A DNA stretch of 64,000 nt. Origin: Haematococcus lacustris. Lineage: Eukaryota; Chlorophyta; Chlorophyceae; Chlamydomonadales; Haematococcaceae. Positions within the stretch are counted from its first letter, which is position 1. Each line of letters starts with the position of its first letter. Both the position numbers and the translations under genes were made by a program. A model generated the notes under the pieces. The model was not told the DNA's origin. It did not search any database and saw only the letters and a list, made by a program, of their open reading frames with translations. The DNA lies in contig JASKMD010000008.1 of NCBI GenBank assembly GCA_030144725.1, positions 9,646,787-9,710,786 on the forward strand. The letters run 5' to 3'. This document shows, in pieces, positions 63,231 to 64,000 of the stretch.

Positions 63231-63897
63231 TGCATGCATGGTATAGGAAAGGGCCCTACACACCCACAGGCAGGGCAGGGCAGGGCAGGGCAGGGCAGGG
63301 CAGGGCAGGGCAGGGCAGGGCTGGGCTGGGCTGGGCTGGGCTGGGCTGGGCTGGGCTGGGCTGGGCTGGGCTGGGCTGGGCTGGGCTGGGCTGGGCTGGG
63401 CTGGGCTGGGCTGGGCTGGGCTGGGCTGGGCTGGGCTGGGCTGGGCTGGGCTGGGCTGGGCTGGGCTGGGCTGGGCTGGGCTGGGCTGGGCTGGGCTGGG
63501 CTGGGCTGGGCTGGGCGGCTGCTGCTGCCATTCCTGCTGCAGCTGCTGCCAGTCCTGCTGCTGCTGCTGCCAGTCCTGCTGCTGTTGCTGCCAGTCTTGG
63601 TGCTGCTGCTGCCAGTCCTGCTGTTGCTGCTGCCAGTCTTGCTTCTCCCGTGCATGCTCTTCCTGCACCTCTTGTAGACGTTGTTTGGTATCATTGAGCG
63701 TCTGAAGGCAACAATGCAACACCACATGCATCGGTATGGGGAAGGGCACAATGGCTGGGCTGGGCTAGGCTGGGCTGCCTTGCCTTGGCTTGTTTAGCGA
63801 TGTAGTTAGCAGTGCGGGTCCATTGAGCACGGCCAGTGGATACAAGCGCAGCCATTGTGGCGGACCCGGCTAGGCTTCGCTTCGAGCGCCTGGTCAT
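63192..63897 (-). CDS. Heptad-repeat (coiled-coil) hypothetical protein
   Basis: Start at 63897 ([20 protein letters not shown]), with exon 1 running to about YIAKQAK (near 63785). An acceptor TTCAG at about 63703 opens exon 2: [20 protein letters not shown], then five to six heptads of QDWQQQQ type, then a PAQPS pentapeptide run encoded by the GGCTG array. The donor may be a GC-type site (AAG|GCAAGG). Heptads with regular Trp/Leu and Gln predict a coiled coil. The C-terminus past the array is uncertain. No function known. Confidence 0.5.
63269..63516 (+). repeat. Pentanucleotide array GGGCA then GGGCT
   Basis: About nine GGGCA units followed by about 40 GGGCT units, switching abruptly at 63319. 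Confidence 0.95.
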
Positions 63898-64000
63898 GGC
63901 TTAAAACCATCTAAGTGCGGCTGGCATCGACCGAAAGGTCCATCGCCGACTCCGACGGCAGGAGTAGCTTCATAGCTTTTGTTCTTTCTACATTGGGTTG

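Overview
The window is nuclear DNA of a eukaryote, most likely a chlorophycean green alga. Genes are split by many GT-AG introns, G+C is fairly high with long (CAG)n-type and C/G-rich tandem repeats, interstitial TTAGGG/CCCTAA arrays occur, and the largest host gene is a plant-type callose synthase. The Fanzor-like, chromovirus, HNH and tyrosine-recombinase families resemble those I associate with Chlamydomonadales (Haematococcus-like). The genus is inference; the eukaryotic algal character is well supported.

Layout. 0-4.2 kb: a tyrosine-recombinase-like gene (+) and an HNH-endonuclease-like gene (-), both broken by small insertions. 4.9-9.1 kb: a decaying telomere-type array butting onto a long palindrome (two arms of about 1.4 kb) that carries two copies of an LRR-like gene and a Gln/Gly-rich repeat protein. 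9.2-30.7 kb: a retrotransposon graveyard. It holds (B) a minus-strand chromovirus with a PHD finger after its chromodomain; (A) an old plus-strand chromovirus split into four colinear pieces by about 2, 5 and 10 kb of inserted DNA; (D) a non-autonomous LTR element; and (C) a very young chromovirus, 22274-28489, preceded by a truncated tandem copy that shares an LTR. 30.7-38 kb: mostly non-coding, with tRNA-like segments, two copies of a foldback MITE, minisatellites and interstitial telomeric repeats.

38.1-55.0 kb: one large minus-strand gene for a 1,3-beta-glucan (callose) synthase of family GT48, with dozens of exons. One of its introns (42704-42955) has perfect terminal inverted repeats containing both splice sites, so it looks like an introner. 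Its body is shared with a Fanzor-derived remnant sitting in another intron of the same gene (50.4-50.9 kb). 55.7-59.4 kb: two Fanzor/TnpB-like gene copies in opposite orientation. 59.8-62.5 kb: a Copia relic that has lost its integrase core and reverse transcriptase. 63.2-63.9 kb: a small gene for a heptad-repeat (coiled-coil) protein beside a pentanucleotide array.

The host content is therefore one confidently recognised metabolic gene and a few small genes inside a dense mobile-element landscape. The most notable biology is the link between Fanzor-family DNA and intron gain, the PHD-bearing chromovirus, and the autonomous/non-autonomous pairing of chromovirus C with element D.
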